64,000 nucleotides of DNA from Aurantiacibacter arachoides (GCF_009827335.1 NZ_WTYH01000001.1:2108001-2172000), one strand, 5' to 3'. Counted from the stretch's first letter, positions 43,262-53,796 are shown. Translations and numbers: made by a program. Notes: a model not told the origin generated them from the letters alone.

Positions 43262-46200
43262 ATGCGCCTGTCCCGCTTCTTCATCGACCGTCCCATCTTT
43301 GCCGCCGTGATCGCCATCGTGATTACGCTGGTGGGCGCCATCTCCTACGTCTTCCTGCCCGTCAGCCAGTATCCCGAGGTCGTGCCGCCCACGGTGACCG
43401 TGAACGCAGTCTACCCCGGCGCATCGGCGGAGACGGTGGCGGATACCGTCGCCAACCCGATCGAGCAGGAAATCAACGGCGTCGACGGCATGCTCTACCT
43501 GTCGAGCCAGTCCACCGGAGACGGGCGGGCCACCATCACCGTCACCTTCGAGCCGGGCACCGATCTCGACGAAGCGCAGGTGCTGGTGCAGAACCGGGTC
43601 GCCATCGCCGAACCGCGCCTGCCCGAAGAAGTGCAGCGGCTGGGCCTGGTGACCCGCAAGACCACGCCCGATTTCCTGCTGATCGTAAACCTCATCTCGC
43701 CCGACGGTTCGCTCAGCCGCGAATACCTGTCGAACTACGCCCAGACCCGCATCCGTGACCGGTTGCAGCGCGTGGAAGGCGTGGGCGACGTGCAGCTGTT
43801 CGGCCAGCGCGAGCTTGCCATGCGGGTGTGGATCGACCCCGGCCGCGCCGCCGCGCTGGGCCTGACGGCCACCGACATCGTGCAGGCACTGCGCAGCCAG
43901 AACGTGCAGGTTGCCGCCGGCACGCTGGGCCAGCAGCCCAGCCCCGACGCCGCCTTCCAGCTGAACGTGGAGACGCAGGGACGCTTCACCTCGCCCGACC
44001 AGTTCGAGAACGTGGTCATCCGCACCGACGAGCAGGGCCGGCAGGTGCGGGTGCGCGACGTGGCGCGAGTGGAGATCGGGGCGCAGGACTATGCCACCTC
44101 GGCTTACCTCGGGCAGCAGGATTCGGTCATCGTGCCGGTGTTCCAGCAGCCCGGCTCGAATGCGCTGGCCAGCGCGGAAGCGATCAAGGCCGAGATGCAG
44201 AGCATTTCCGCCGATTTCCCCGCGGGCATGGAATACCGCATCGTCTACAACCCGACCGAGTTCATTTCGGAAAGCATCAGCGCCGTGGTTCACACGTTGC
44301 TGGAGGCGATCGTGCTGGTCGTGCTGGTGATCGTCGCCTTCCTGCAAAAGGCGCGTGCCTCGCTCATCCCGGTGCTGGCGATCCCGGTATCGCTGGTGGG
44401 CACGTTCGCGGTGCTGGCGATGCTCGGCTTTTCGCTCAACAACCTCTCGCTGTTCGGACTGGTGCTGGCGATCGGCATCGTCGTCGACGATGCGATCGTG
44501 GTGGTCGAGAACGTCGAGCGCAACCTGGAGGAGGGGCTTTCTCCGCTGGAGGCAGCGCGCAAGTCCATGGACGAGGTCGGCGGCGCGCTGGTCGCCATCG
44601 TGCTGGTGCTGTGCGCGGTGTTCGTGCCGACGCTGTTCATCGGCGGGCTGTCGGGCGCCTTTTACCAACAGTTCGCGGTGACCATATCGGCCGCCACCAT
44701 CATCTCGCTGATCGTGTCGCTGACGCTCAGCCCGGCGCTGTCCGCCAAGATGCTGTGCCGGCACGAACCCCTGCCCGCCGATGCGCCGCGCTGGCGCCAC
44801 GCCGTGGAACGCGCGGGCGACAGGTTCAATGCCGCCTTCGAACGCTTCAGCGATTCCTATGCCGCCCTGACCGCGCGGCTGGTGCGGATGCCGCGGCGCA
44901 TGATGGCGACCTACGCGGGGCTCATCGCGCTCACCGTGGGCGCGCTCGCCTGGACGCCGTCGGGCTTCATCCCGCAGCAGGACCAGGGGTATTTCCTCAC
45001 CGTTATCCAGTTGCCGCCCGGCAGTTCCACCACGCGCACCGACGCGGTGATGCGCCAGGTGGCCGAGCGCGTGCTGAAGATCGATGGCATCAGCAACACG
45101 GTGATGCTGTCGGGCTTCGACGGCACATCGGAAACGCAATCCGCCAGCGCGGCGGCAGCCTACTGGGTGCTCGACGATTTCGCGGACCGCGCCGACAAGG
45201 GGCAGAGCGTCGACGCTCTCATCGCCCAGGCCCAGGCCGCCACCGCAGACATCACCGAAGCACGGCTGATGATCGTCAAGCCCCCGGTCATTCGCGGCAT
45301 CGGTTCGGCAGGCGGCTTCCGCATGGTGATCGAGGATCGCAACGGCCAGGGGTACGCCGCCATGCAGGAGGTGGCGAATGCCGTCATCGCCCAGGCCAAC
45401 GCGCAGGAGGGGCTGGCCGGTGTCTACACCTTCTTCGATACCGGCACGCCGCGGGTGCGGGCGGATATCGACCGTGACAAGGCGCAGGTTCTCGGCGTGT
45501 CGCCGGCCAGCGTGTTCGAAACGCTGCAGGTCTATCTGGGCAGCGCCTTCATCAACGAATTCAACCTGCTCGGCCGCACCTATCGCGTCACCGCGCAGGC
45601 GGACGCGCCCTTCCGCGACCAGGCCTCGGACATCGCCGGGCTCTACACCCGGTCCAGCAACGGCGCGATGGTGCCGCTGGGATCGGTCGCAACGTTCAGC
45701 GACACCGCCGGCCCCTACCGCGTCAGCCGCTACAACCTGGCGCCGGCCGTGGCCATCGACGGCGATACCGCGCCCGGTTACGCCACGGGCCAGTCGCTGC
45801 AGACGATGGAGGACGTGGCGAGCGCCAGCCTGCCGCCCGGCTATGACACCGAATGGACGGGCATCGCCTTCCAGCAGGATACGGCCGGCAATACCGCGAT
45901 CTACGTCTTCGGGCTGGCGGTGCTGCTGGTCTTCCTGGTGCTGGCGGCGCAATACGAAAGCCTGGTCATGCCGCTGGCGATCATCCTGATCGTGCCGATG
46001 TGCCTGCTGGCGGCCATGGTGGGGGTTAACCTGCGCGGCATGGACAACAACGTGCTGACGCAGATCGGACTGATCGTGCTGATCGCGCTGGCGGCGAAGA
46101 ACGCCATCCTGATCGTGGAGTTCGCCCGGCAGGGGGAACTGCGCGACGGCCTTTCGCCCATCGACGCCGCGGTCCAGGCCGCCCGCACCCGCCTGCGCCC

Positions 46201-46453
46201 GATCCTGATGACCAGCTTCGCCTTCATCCTGGGCGCAGTGCCGCTGGTGGTCGCCACGGGCGCCGGCGCGGAACTGCGCCAGGCCCTTGGCACGGCGGTG
46301 TGCTTCGGGATGCTGGGCGTCACCGGTTTCGGCCTGGTGTTCACACCCACCTTTTACGTGGTGTGCCGCGCGCTTGGTGACCGGCTCGACGCCTGGCGCC
46401 ATCGCGGCAAGCCCGTAGCCGTCACCGACCCCCGCACCGTTCCTGCCGAATAG
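43262..46453 (+). CDS. RND multidrug efflux permease, HAE1 family
   Basis: A 1063-residue AcrB-like inner-membrane proton antiporter. It opens LSRFFIDRPIFAAVIAIVIT, has the proton-relay aspartates 409-410 in LVLAIGIVVDDAIVVVENVER, and near the end LTQIGLIVLIALAAKNAILIVEFARQ with the relay lysine. The large periplasmic loops with porter and docking domains are complete. Substrates cannot be told from sequence; HAE1 members export hydrophobic or amphiphilic drugs, solvents and detergents. Confidence 0.96.
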   Translation: MRLSRFFIDRPIFAAVIAIVITLVGAISYVFLPVSQYPEVVPPTVTVNAVYPGASAETVADTVANPIEQEINGVDGMLYLSSQSTGDGRATITVTFEPGTDLDEAQVLVQNRVAIAEPRLPEEVQRLGLVTRKTTPDFLLIVNLISPDGSLSREYLSNYAQTRIRDRLQRVEGVGDVQLFGQRELAMRVWIDPGRAAALGLTATDIVQALRSQNVQVAAGTLGQQPSPDAAFQLNVETQGRFTSPDQFENVVIRTDEQGRQVRVRDVARVEIGAQDYATSAYLGQQDSVIVPVFQQPGSNALASAEAIKAEMQSISADFPAGMEYRIVYNPTEFISESISAVVHTLLEAIVLVVLVIVAFLQKARASLIPVLAIPVSLVGTFAVLAMLGFSLNNLSLFGLVLAIGIVVDDAIVVVENVERNLEEGLSPLEAARKSMDEVGGALVAIVLVLCAVFVPTLFIGGLSGAFYQQFAVTISAATIISLIVSLTLSPALSAKMLCRHEPLPADAPRWRHAVERAGDRFNAAFERFSDSYAALTARLVRMPRRMMATYAGLIALTVGALAWTPSGFIPQQDQGYFLTVIQLPPGSSTTRTDAVMRQVAERVLKIDGISNTVMLSGFDGTSETQSASAAAAYWVLDDFADRADKGQSVDALIAQAQAATADITEARLMIVKPPVIRGIGSAGGFRMVIEDRNGQGYAAMQEVANAVIAQANAQEGLAGVYTFFDTGTPRVRADIDRDKAQVLGVSPASVFETLQVYLGSAFINEFNLLGRTYRVTAQADAPFRDQASDIAGLYTRSSNGAMVPLGSVATFSDTAGPYRVSRYNLAPAVAIDGDTAPGYATGQSLQTMEDVASASLPPGYDTEWTGIAFQQDTAGNTAIYVFGLAVLLVFLVLAAQYESLVMPLAIILIVPMCLLAAMVGVNLRGMDNNVLTQIGLIVLIALAAKNAILIVEFARQGELRDGLSPIDAAVQAARTRLRPILMTSFAFILGAVPLVVATGAGAELRQALGTAVCFGMLGVTGFGLVFTPTFYVVCRALGDRLDAWRHRGKPVAVTDPRTVPAE

Positions 46454-46467
46454 AAGAGGCCAAGGCC

Positions 46468-47883
46468 ATGCGCACCCGTTCCTTCCTTCTCGCCGCGCTG
46501 TCATCGCTGGTTCTGGCGGCCTGTGCCGCGGGTCCCGATTACGTGGCGCCGCTCCCCCCTTCGCCGCAGGCCACGGGCGGCTTTGTGTCTGCCGAGGCCG
46601 GGATCGTGACGCCCAGCCCGCTGCCCGCCGACTGGTGGCGCCTGTATGACGATCCGGTGCTCGATACGCTGGTGGAGGACGCGCTGCGGGCCAATACCGA
46701 CCTGCGCCAAGCCAGCGGGCGCATTGCCCGCGCCCGCGCAGCCCTGCGCGGCGCGCGCGCCGATCGACTTCCGCGAGCCGGCCTTTCGGCAAGCCCCGCC
46801 TACGTGCGTTCCAGCGCTGTCGAGGCCCCGGGGGCCGATGATCGCGAGGGGTTCGTCCTCGATGCCGGCATCGACGTGTCCTACGAGGTGGATCTGTTCG
46901 GCCGCATAGGGCGCGGCGTGGAGGCGGCGGCAGCCGACGTGGACACCGCGCAGGCCGATGCCGATGCGGTGCGTGTCATCGTGGTGGCCGATACCACGCG
47001 CGCCTATGCCGATGTGGCGAGCACTGCCGCGCGGATCGCGGTCGCGCGCCAGATCGTGACCTTGCTGGACGACAGCCTGCGCATAACCCGCCTGCGGCAC
47101 GACTCCGGGCTTGAAAGCGGGCTGGCCGTCGCCCGGATCGAGGCGCTGCGCGACCAGCGGGCGGCGGACATTCCTGCGCTGGAGGCGCAGAGACGCGCCG
47201 CCCTGTTTGCCCTCGCCACGCTGACGGGGCGCGCGCCGGCGGATCTGCCGCCCATCGCGGGCGAGCGCAGCATCGCGCTGGAGATCGCCGCCCCCCTGCC
47301 CGTCGGCGATGGCGCGGCCATGTTGGCCCGCCGCCCGGACATCCGCGCAGCAGAGCGCCGACTGGCGGCGAATACGGCGAGGATCGGAGTGGCCACGGCA
47401 GACCTCTATCCCCGCATCACCCTGGGCGGATCGGTCGGCTCCACCGCAACCAGCCTGGGTGACCTGCTGTCGGGCGGTGCGCTCAACTTCCTCGTCGGGC
47501 CGCTCATCGACTGGGCCTTTCCCAACCGCGAGCCGGTCCGCGCGCGCATCGATGCGGCAGCGGCGGATGCGGACATCGCGCTGGCCGCCTTCGATGGCAC
47601 CGTGCTCACCGCCTTGCAGGAAGCCGAGATAGCGCTCTCCAACTATGCCCGGGCACTGGACCGCCGGGCCAGCCTGCGACAGGCGACGGCGGCGGCGGGG
47701 CGCGCGGCCGCGATCACCCGGGCCCGGCAACGCGAGGGGATCGTCAACTCGCTCGAACTGCTCGATGCCGAACGCACCCTGGCAGAGGCCAGCGCCGCGC
47801 TGGTGGCGCAGGACGCCGAGGTGTCGGGCGCGCAGATCGACCTGTTCCGCTCGCTGGGTGGAGGATGGTCCGGCAGCGGGTGA
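46468..47883 (+). CDS. RND outer-membrane channel lipoprotein, NodT/OprM family
   Basis: A 471-residue TolC-like efflux channel with lipobox LVLAAC, then GPDYVAPLPPSP and DWWRLYDDPVLDTLVEDAL, the standard NodT-family start. Two OEP repeats follow, with SYEVDLFGRIGRGVEAA, ARRPDIRAAERRLAAN and NSLELLDAERTLAEASAAL. It begins 15 bp after the permease gene and completes the pump. Confidence 0.95.
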   Translation: MRTRSFLLAALSSLVLAACAAGPDYVAPLPPSPQATGGFVSAEAGIVTPSPLPADWWRLYDDPVLDTLVEDALRANTDLRQASGRIARARAALRGARADRLPRAGLSASPAYVRSSAVEAPGADDREGFVLDAGIDVSYEVDLFGRIGRGVEAAAADVDTAQADADAVRVIVVADTTRAYADVASTAARIAVARQIVTLLDDSLRITRLRHDSGLESGLAVARIEALRDQRAADIPALEAQRRAALFALATLTGRAPADLPPIAGERSIALEIAAPLPVGDGAAMLARRPDIRAAERRLAANTARIGVATADLYPRITLGGSVGSTATSLGDLLSGGALNFLVGPLIDWAFPNREPVRARIDAAAADADIALAAFDGTVLTALQEAEIALSNYARALDRRASLRQATAAAGRAAAITRARQREGIVNSLELLDAERTLAEASAALVAQDAEVSGAQIDLFRSLGGGWSGSG

Positions 47884-47895
47884 CGGGATGACCTA

Positions 47896-49374
47896 TCAGG
47901 CGACCGGGCCGACATCGGCGGTCTTGGCCATCGCCGGCTCGGCATCGGCCGGTTCCTGCAGGAAGACGCCCTGTCGCTGCAATTCGCCGCGCAGTTCGGT
48001 GACATCGACGCTGCGCGGTTCGACCTGTGCGGAAACAGCCAGCGCCGCCGCTGCGCCTGCCGCCTGGCCAGTCAGCCAGCACTGCGGTATCTCGCGCATG
48101 AAGCCATGCGAATTGGCATCGCAGCTGACATGCCGCCCGCCGACCAGCAGGCCATCGAGCTGGCGAGGAACCAGCGCCCCGTAGGGCACGGAGATCACCG
48201 GGAACTTCAGCGATACCGATGGGCTCACGCCGATCTCGTCAGGCAGCGCGATCCCTTCGGACCACTGGCTGCGCAGGATCTTGCCCATCCCCGCCAGCCG
48301 CCGCGTGTGCCTTACGCCGAGCTGCGGCGCGCTTTGCAGCATATAGGCGTTCTCGAACCCCGGGGCGTGGGCGAGGAAGAAGTCGCAATGCGTCTTCATC
48401 ATCCGGTGCGAGCGGATTTCGAGCTCGGTCTGGTCATCGATGTCGAGCGCCGAAAGCCCCGACTGCCGCGGCCCGAGGAACAGCGCGATGTCGTTGCGCC
48501 ACGACACGTAGGGCGGCTGGAAGAATCCCAGCTTTTCCCGCCCCATCTTGGCAAAATTGGCGTACTGCGCAGGGTCGCTACCGCGAAACGCCAGCCACCT
48601 GTCCATGTCGACCCCGCCGAGCATGAACGAGGTGTTGGCGCTGTGATGGACGTCGCCCTGTTCAATATCGGTTTCGAATTCCGCGCCAGCGCGGGCGAAA
48701 ACGTCGCCATCGCCCGTCGTGTCGACCACGACTTTGGCCCGCAGGGCCTGGCGACCGCCCTTCGATTCGAAGACCACGCCGCGCACCGCGCCATCGGTGA
48801 CGATCGGCATGGCGGCCCATCCGTGAAACACCAGCCGCACGCCCGCCTCGATCAGCATTTCCTGGCTGATCAGCTTGAGGCGTTCGGGATCGAGCGTGGG
48901 CGACCAGCAGACGGTGCCGTGAAAGGCAGCGGTGCGCTGGCCCCAGTAGCTGGCCTTTTGCGGATCGCGCGAACCCCAATCGTCAGGGCGCGGGCCGGCA
49001 AACCCGGCCTCGGGCATCCGATCGAACACCTCGCGGGCAAATCCTTGGATGACCTGCCGCCCGTTCCAGTCGGTCATCCGGTCGATCCAGATGACCAGTC
49101 CGCCGGTCGAAAGGCCGCCGAGGTGGTTGTAGCGTTCCAGCAGGACGACATCGGCCCCCGCCCTTGCCGCCGCATAGGCTGCCGCCGTCCCCGCCGGACC
49201 GCCGCCGACGACAAGCACGTCGCAGCTGTGATAAACGGGCACGCTGCGTTCCGGCTCGACATGCACGCCCGTGCCGTTGGCCGGAGCAAAGGTGCGCTGC
49301 GTGGTCTCGAACAGATCGGATCCGAGGAACCTGTCCTCCGACCTGCGGACCTCCTGTACTTTCACATCAGTCAT
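47896..49374 (-). CDS. FAD-dependent oxidoreductase (FAD_oxidored family)
   Basis: A 492-residue flavoprotein. An unusual 50-residue N-terminal extension precedes CDVLVVGGGPAGTAAAYAAA (FAD Rossmann motif), GLSTGGLVIWIDRMTDWNG, VVVDTTGDGDVFARAGAEFE and, near the end, GLLVGGRHVSCDANSHGFMRE. The layout is that of the FAD_oxidored (PF12831) group, with GLSTGG and TGDGD segments. Substrates of this group are mostly unknown. There is no signal peptide. GAGGAG precedes ATG 49374. It is convergent with the efflux operon, 12 bp from its end. Confidence 0.85.
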   Translation of the reverse strand: MTDVKVQEVRRSEDRFLGSDLFETTQRTFAPANGTGVHVEPERSVPVYHSCDVLVVGGGPAGTAAAYAAARAGADVVLLERYNHLGGLSTGGLVIWIDRMTDWNGRQVIQGFAREVFDRMPEAGFAGPRPDDWGSRDPQKASYWGQRTAAFHGTVCWSPTLDPERLKLISQEMLIEAGVRLVFHGWAAMPIVTDGAVRGVVFESKGGRQALRAKVVVDTTGDGDVFARAGAEFETDIEQGDVHHSANTSFMLGGVDMDRWLAFRGSDPAQYANFAKMGREKLGFFQPPYVSWRNDIALFLGPRQSGLSALDIDDQTELEIRSHRMMKTHCDFFLAHAPGFENAYMLQSAPQLGVRHTRRLAGMGKILRSQWSEGIALPDEIGVSPSVSLKFPVISVPYGALVPRQLDGLLVGGRHVSCDANSHGFMREIPQCWLTGQAAGAAAALAVSAQVEPRSVDVTELRGELQRQGVFLQEPADAEPAMAKTADVGPVA

Positions 49375-49539
49375 GCTTGGCTCTCCTCGGATCACGCGGC
49401 CGTGAACCCCGCCTTGCCTTGCCACAGCGGTCCCGCTTCGCGAAGACCCGGCAACGAAACGATGGGAAAACAGGCATAGCCGCCCGACCAGGCCCCGCAT
49501 GCACGTGACGCGGACAGTGGCTGGTGCTAGCGGCGATCG

Positions 49540-49809
49540 ATGCAATTCGATGACCTTCTTTTCCGCTATTTCGGCACCCGCGCGCTCGATGAACTGGAGG
49601 ACGCGCCGCGGATTTCCGGCATCGAACAGATGCAGGTTGATTTCGGGCTGTCGCGCGATCGCGGCCAGCGGTTCGCGCTGTGGTCCGTCCTCTACCTGCT
49701 CGATGCCGCCCCCGATCTGGACATCGCGTTCCCCGACCCCGACGATCGGAACGCGGCCCGCAGCTTCATGGACCTGATGGCCGCTGCCAACGAAGGCCCT
49801 GAGGCCTGA
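49540..49809 (+). CDS. Small uncharacterised protein coupled to RoxA
   Basis: An 89-residue protein, mostly alpha-helical by composition, without signal peptide. It begins MQFDDLLFRYFGTRALDELED and has LSRDRGQRFALWSVLYLLDAAPDLDIAF. The stop TGA shares its last base with the ATG of the ribosomal oxygenase gene (TGATG), which is good evidence that it is translated. Function unknown; a helper for the oxygenase is possible. Confidence 0.68.
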   Translation: MQFDDLLFRYFGTRALDELEDAPRISGIEQMQVDFGLSRDRGQRFALWSVLYLLDAAPDLDIAFPDPDDRNAARSFMDLMAAANEGPEA

Positions 49810-50990
49810 TGCACACCCTGCACGCCTTCGACACGCAGCGGTTCCTGCGCGAATCCTGGCAGAAACGCCCACTGCTGATCCGCGGAGCCTGGGCCGACTG
49901 GGCCAATCCGCTCGACCCGGACGAACTGGCGGGTCTTGCCTGCGAGGCGGAAGTCGAATCCCGCCTGGTTCGGCATACGGCACCCGGTGAATGGGCGCTG
50001 GAGCACGGTCCGTTCGCGCCCGACCGGTTCGGCGCGTTGGGCGATTGCCCGTGGACCTTGCTGGTCCAGGCGGTCGATCATCACGTGGCCGATGTGGCCG
50101 CGCTTATCGAGCCGTTCCGGTTCATCCCCGACTGGCGCATCGATGACGTGATGGTCAGCTATGCCGTCGACGGCGGCGGGGTCGGGCCGCACTTCGACCA
50201 GTACGACGTGTTCCTGGTGCAGGGGCTGGGCCGGCGTCGCTGGCGCGTGGGGCAGCGCTGCGACGAGAGCTCGCCACTGCTGCCGCACGACGGCCTGCGC
50301 CTGCTTGCCGAGTTCGATCCGGTGGACGAATGGGTGCTGGAGGCGGGCGACATCCTCTACGTGCCACCGGGTTTCGCGCATGACGGCGTGGCGGTGGGCG
50401 ACGACTGCATGACCTACTCGGTCGGCTTTCGCGCCCCGTCCCGCGGCGATCTGGTGTCGGCTTGGGCGGATCACGTGCTTGATCGGCTGGACGAAGACGA
50501 CCGCTACACCGACCCGGACCTTGTCGAAACAGCGCATAGGGGCGAAATCGCGCCCGAGGCTCTCGCGCGGTTGCACGCCATGGCGGCGGATGCCCTGGCG
50601 GACCGGGACGCGTTTGCGGCGTGGTTCGGCGCCTACGTCACCGCGCCCAAGGATGATCGGCTGGACTGGGCACCGGAGGAACAGATTGTCGCTGCCGACC
50701 TGGTGGAGGAGACGAACGGGTGCGCGCTGGTCGAGCGCAATCCGGCGAGCCGCTTTTCCTTCATCCGGCATGACGATGGGCAGGGCGATGGGCAGGGCGA
50801 TGACGCGGTGACACTGTTCGTGGACGGAAGAACCTATCCTTGCCACGGCCCCTGTGCCACGCTGGCCAGACGCATATGCGCAGAAACACAGTTCGCGCTG
50901 GAGCCCGAACTCGCACGCGATCCTGCGGTTGCCGACCTGCTCGTTGACCTGATCAATCGCGGCTCCCTTGCCAGGAGCACGGCCGACTGA
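49809..50990 (+). CDS. Cupin/JmjC-type ribosomal protein L16 arginine hydroxylase-like (RoxA/YcfD)
   Basis: A 393-residue Fe(II)/2-oxoglutarate oxygenase. FLRESWQKRPLLIRGAW is the usual opening of ROX proteins, and VSYAVDGGGVGPHFDQYDVFLVQGLGRRRW carries the H-x-D iron ligands (read here in GGVGPHFDQYDVFL). The lipid-like WVLEAGDILYVPPGFAHDGVA holds the distal histidine. A C-terminal winged-helix region (from about residue 300) is present, as in YcfD, which hydroxylates an arginine of ribosomal protein L16. A 12-nt duplication gives DDGQGDGQGDD near residue 325. Confidence 0.88.
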   Translation: MHTLHAFDTQRFLRESWQKRPLLIRGAWADWANPLDPDELAGLACEAEVESRLVRHTAPGEWALEHGPFAPDRFGALGDCPWTLLVQAVDHHVADVAALIEPFRFIPDWRIDDVMVSYAVDGGGVGPHFDQYDVFLVQGLGRRRWRVGQRCDESSPLLPHDGLRLLAEFDPVDEWVLEAGDILYVPPGFAHDGVAVGDDCMTYSVGFRAPSRGDLVSAWADHVLDRLDEDDRYTDPDLVETAHRGEIAPEALARLHAMAADALADRDAFAAWFGAYVTAPKDDRLDWAPEEQIVAADLVEETNGCALVERNPASRFSFIRHDDGQGDGQGDDAVTLFVDGRTYPCHGPCATLARRICAETQFALEPELARDPAVADLLVDLINRGSLARSTAD

Positions 50991-50997
50991 GGCGCGC

Positions 50998-51540
50998 TCA
51001 ACCCCGTCGCCATTCTCCGGGTGCCAGCCCGTCGATCGTCCATTGCCCCACCGACCAGCGGATCAGCCGCAGCGTGGGAAATCCGACGGCTGCGGTCATC
51101 CGCCGGACCTGCCGGTTGCGACCTTCGGTGATCGTCAATCGCAACCAGCTGTCTGGCACGGTCTTGCGCACCCGGATCGGGGGATCGCGGTGCCACAGCG
51201 CAGGGTCCGCGATGCGATCCGCCCTGGCAGGACGCGTCAGGCCGTCCTTCAACCGCACGCCCCGACGCAGCGCGCCGAGCGCCGCCTCGGTTGGCTCGCC
51301 CTCGACCTGCGCGAGATAAGTCTTTTCCAGTTTGAACCGGGGGTCAGCGATGCGCGCCTGCAAGCGCCCATCGTCGCACAGCACCATCAGCCCCTCGCTA
51401 TCGAAATCGAGCCTGCCCGCAGGATAAAATCCCGGCGCGTCGATATAGGCCGCCAGCGTGGGGCGCGGTTCGCCTTGCCGCTCGTCTGTAAATTGGGAGA
51501 GCACGCCGAAGGGCTTGTTGAACAGGATGATCCCGCTCAT
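50998..51540 (-). CDS. rRNA pseudouridine synthase, RsuA/RluE type
   Basis: A 180-residue synthase making pseudouridine in r[25 protein letters not shown] contains the catalytic aspartate in the GRLDxxSEGL motif, and [21 protein letters not shown] is the family C-terminal signature. It lacks an S4 domain and has the length of RluE, which modifies 23S U2457 in E. coli. ATG 51540 overlaps the stop of the upstream 64-residue gene (ATGA). Confidence 0.9.
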   Translation of the reverse strand: MSGIILFNKPFGVLSQFTDERQGEPRPTLAAYIDAPGFYPAGRLDFDSEGLMVLCDDGRLQARIADPRFKLEKTYLAQVEGEPTEAALGALRRGVRLKDGLTRPARADRIADPALWHRDPPIRVRKTVPDSWLRLTITEGRNRQVRRMTAAVGFPTLRLIRWSVGQWTIDGLAPGEWRRG

Positions 51541-51731
51541 TGGGCCAGCCACTCGGTCGAAATCGGTCGCGCGATGCGCTTGCCCTTGCGGCGGCTGGTC
51601 AGGTGGAATGCCCGGCAGCGATCGCAGCGATATTGCCTGAGATCGGTTTCCGCCATTTCCGCTGCCGCCAGCGCATCGTCCGCACAGCCGAAACGCCGCT
51701 TTCGTATGCAGACGCTCAGGCGTGTGCGCAT
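51537..51731 (-). CDS. Small CxxC zinc-ribbon-like protein
   Basis: A 64-residue basic protein with cysteines at positions 8 and 16 and a CDRC knuckle ([19 protein letters not shown]). The pattern Y-x-C-x-x-C-x-x-(F/W)-H-L-T-S resembles half zinc ribbons that bind RNA or ribosomes. It starts 5 bp after an ABC-F gene and overlaps the rluE-type gene, so it sits in a translation-related operon. Function unknown. Confidence 0.65.
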   Translation of the reverse strand: MRTRLSVCIRKRRFGCADDALAAAEMAETDLRQYRCDRCRAFHLTSRRKGKRIARPISTEWLAQ

Positions 51732-51736
51732 CGCTG

Positions 51737-53587
51737 TCAGGCCTCTGCCCGTTCCAGATCCTGCTGCGCATCCAGCCATTGCAGCTCGGCTTCCTCAAGC
51801 TCTGCGGCGACACTGGCCCTCTCGCGCATGAGATCGGCAGGCGACGCGCCGGCTGAACCCGCGGGGCCGGCGAGCACGCTGTCGAGCGATGTCAGTTTGT
51901 CCTGCAGGCGGGAGACCGCCTTTTCGGACGCCGTCACGCTGCTGCGGGCAAGGCGCACGGCCTCGCGATCCTTGCCACTGGCGCGCTTGCCCTTCTTCGG
52001 CTTCGCGCGGCCGCTTTCCTTGGGCTGGTTTCTGCCCAGCACGAAGTCGATGTAATCCTCGATGCTGCCGGCATATTCCCTTGCCGTTCCGCCATCCACC
52101 AGCACGAGCCGATCGGCCGTGAGTTCGACCATGTGCCGATCGTGGCTGATCAGGATGACGGCCCCGTCAAAAGCGTTCAGCGCTTGCACCAGCGCCTCGC
52201 GCGCATCAACGTCGAGGTGGTTGGTCGGCTCGTCCAGGATCAGCAGATGGGGTGCGTCGCGCGTGATGAGCGCCAGTGCGAGCCGTGCCCGCTCCCCGCC
52301 CGAGAGCGTGCCGATGCGCGCGACTGCCCGGTGGCCGGAAAAACCGAACCGACCGAGCTGCGCCCGCACCGCACCAGGGGATGCGCCTTCCATGGCGCTG
52401 GTCATGTGATCGAGCGGGGTGCCGTCCGGAGACAGTTCCTCCACCTGATACTGGGTAAAATACCCCACCCGCATCCGACCCGACGCCTGCATCGCGCCGT
52501 CCATCGGTGCAAGTTGCGCGGCGAGGAGACGCGCCAGCGTCGTCTTGCCGTTGCCGTTGCGGCCCAGCAGGGCAATCCGGTCGTCCGGGTCGATCCGCAG
52601 GTTCAGACGTTCAAGAATGGGCACCTCGCCATAGCCGACTGCCGCGAGATCGAGTGTGATCAGCGGCGGCCGCATTTCGTCGGGGCTGGGAAAATCGAAG
52701 CTGAGGCTGGGATCTTCCATCAGCGCCGCAATCGGCTGCATCTTGGCCAGCATCTTGGCACGCGATTGCGCCTGCTTCGCGGTTGAGGCGCGCGCACTGT
52801 TGCGGGCGACATAGTCCTGCAGGCGCGCGCGCTGCGCATCCTGCGCCGCCTTTGCCGCCGCCAGCTGCGCGGCGCGCTCCGCACGCTGTTTCTCGAACGC
52901 GTCGTAGCCGCCGGGATAGAGCGTCAGCTTGCCATCCTGCAGGTGCAGGATCGCCGTAACCACGTTGTTCAGCAGGTCACGCTCGTGGCTGATGACGACG
53001 AGGGTGCCTTGATAGGCCTTGAGAAAACTCTCGAGCCAAAGCGTCGCCTCGAGATCGAGGTGGTTCGAAGGTTCATCGAGCAACAGGACGTCAGGGTTCG
53101 AAAGCAGCAGTGCGCCTAGCGCCACGCGCATCTTCCACCCGCCCGAAAAGGTATCAAGCGGCTGGGCTTGCATATCCTCGTCGAACCCGAGTCCGGTGAG
53201 GATAATTGCCGCACGCGATGGCGCGGCATAGGCATCGATAGCCAGCAACCGGTCATGAATATCGCCCAGACGGTCCATGTCGGTGCACGCCTCGGCCTCA
53301 CCCAACAAGGCTTCGCGCTCGGCATCGCCTGCCAGCACTGCATCGAACGGCGTAATCGTTCCGCTCGGTGCCTCCTGAGCGATATAACCAACGCGCGCAC
53401 GGCGCGGCATGTCGATCGAGCCGCTGTCGGGCTCAAGCTCGCCGATCAGCGCTTTCATGAGCGTGGATTTGCCAGCACCGTTGCGCCCGATCAGGCCGAT
53501 ACGGCCCCCTTGCGGAATGGATGCAGAGGCGTCTTGCAGGATGGGGCGTCCGCCGAGGCGAATGGTTAGGCTATCGATGGAGATCAT
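51737..53587 (-). CDS. ABC-F family ATPase (Uup/YheS type)
   Basis: A 616-residue soluble protein with two ABC ATPase domains and no membrane segments. Domain 1 has [20 protein letters not shown], signature [20 protein letters not shown] and [11 protein letters not shown]. Domain 2 has [34 protein letters not shown] and [12 protein letters not shown] linker (about residues 225-300) and a lysine-rich coiled C-terminal end complete the ABC-F plan. Such proteins bind the ribosomal E site and resolve stalled or antibiotic-blocked translation. AGGAG precedes ATG 53587. Confidence 0.93.
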   Translation of the reverse strand: MISIDSLTIRLGGRPILQDASASIPQGGRIGLIGRNGAGKSTLMKALIGELEPDSGSIDMPRRARVGYIAQEAPSGTITPFDAVLAGDAEREALLGEAEACTDMDRLGDIHDRLLAIDAYAAPSRAAIILTGLGFDEDMQAQPLDTFSGGWKMRVALGALLLSNPDVLLLDEPSNHLDLEATLWLESFLKAYQGTLVVISHERDLLNNVVTAILHLQDGKLTLYPGGYDAFEKQRAERAAQLAAAKAAQDAQRARLQDYVARNSARASTAKQAQSRAKMLAKMQPIAALMEDPSLSFDFPSPDEMRPPLITLDLAAVGYGEVPILERLNLRIDPDDRIALLGRNGNGKTTLARLLAAQLAPMDGAMQASGRMRVGYFTQYQVEELSPDGTPLDHMTSAMEGASPGAVRAQLGRFGFSGHRAVARIGTLSGGERARLALALITRDAPHLLILDEPTNHLDVDAREALVQALNAFDGAVILISHDRHMVELTADRLVLVDGGTAREYAGSIEDYIDFVLGRNQPKESGRAKPKKGKRASGKDREAVRLARSSVTASEKAVSRLQDKLTSLDSVLAGPAGSAGASPADLMRERASVAAELEEAELQWLDAQQDLERAEA

Positions 53588-53796
53588 GACGGCGCGGCTC
53601 CTAGCAGGGAGTTGTGAAACCGAGAACCCGTAAGGTGCTGCAACGCGCAGGCAGCCAGGCTGCGCGGAGGCAAAGCTCTTATCAGTGCAAAACGCGCGCA
53701 AGAGCGCCCAGCATTTTAAACGCCCGCCCAATCCGATTGGACAGCACACCGCAAACCGAGGCAATTAGCGTGGCAGTTGAAATTGTGGGGGATCGG

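Noticed and set aside
42545..46792. A 1415-codon open frame on the minus strand opposite the RND operon
   Set aside because: It mirrors the RND adaptor and permease frames in GC-rich DNA, and its translation is histidine/arginine-rich with no family resemblance.
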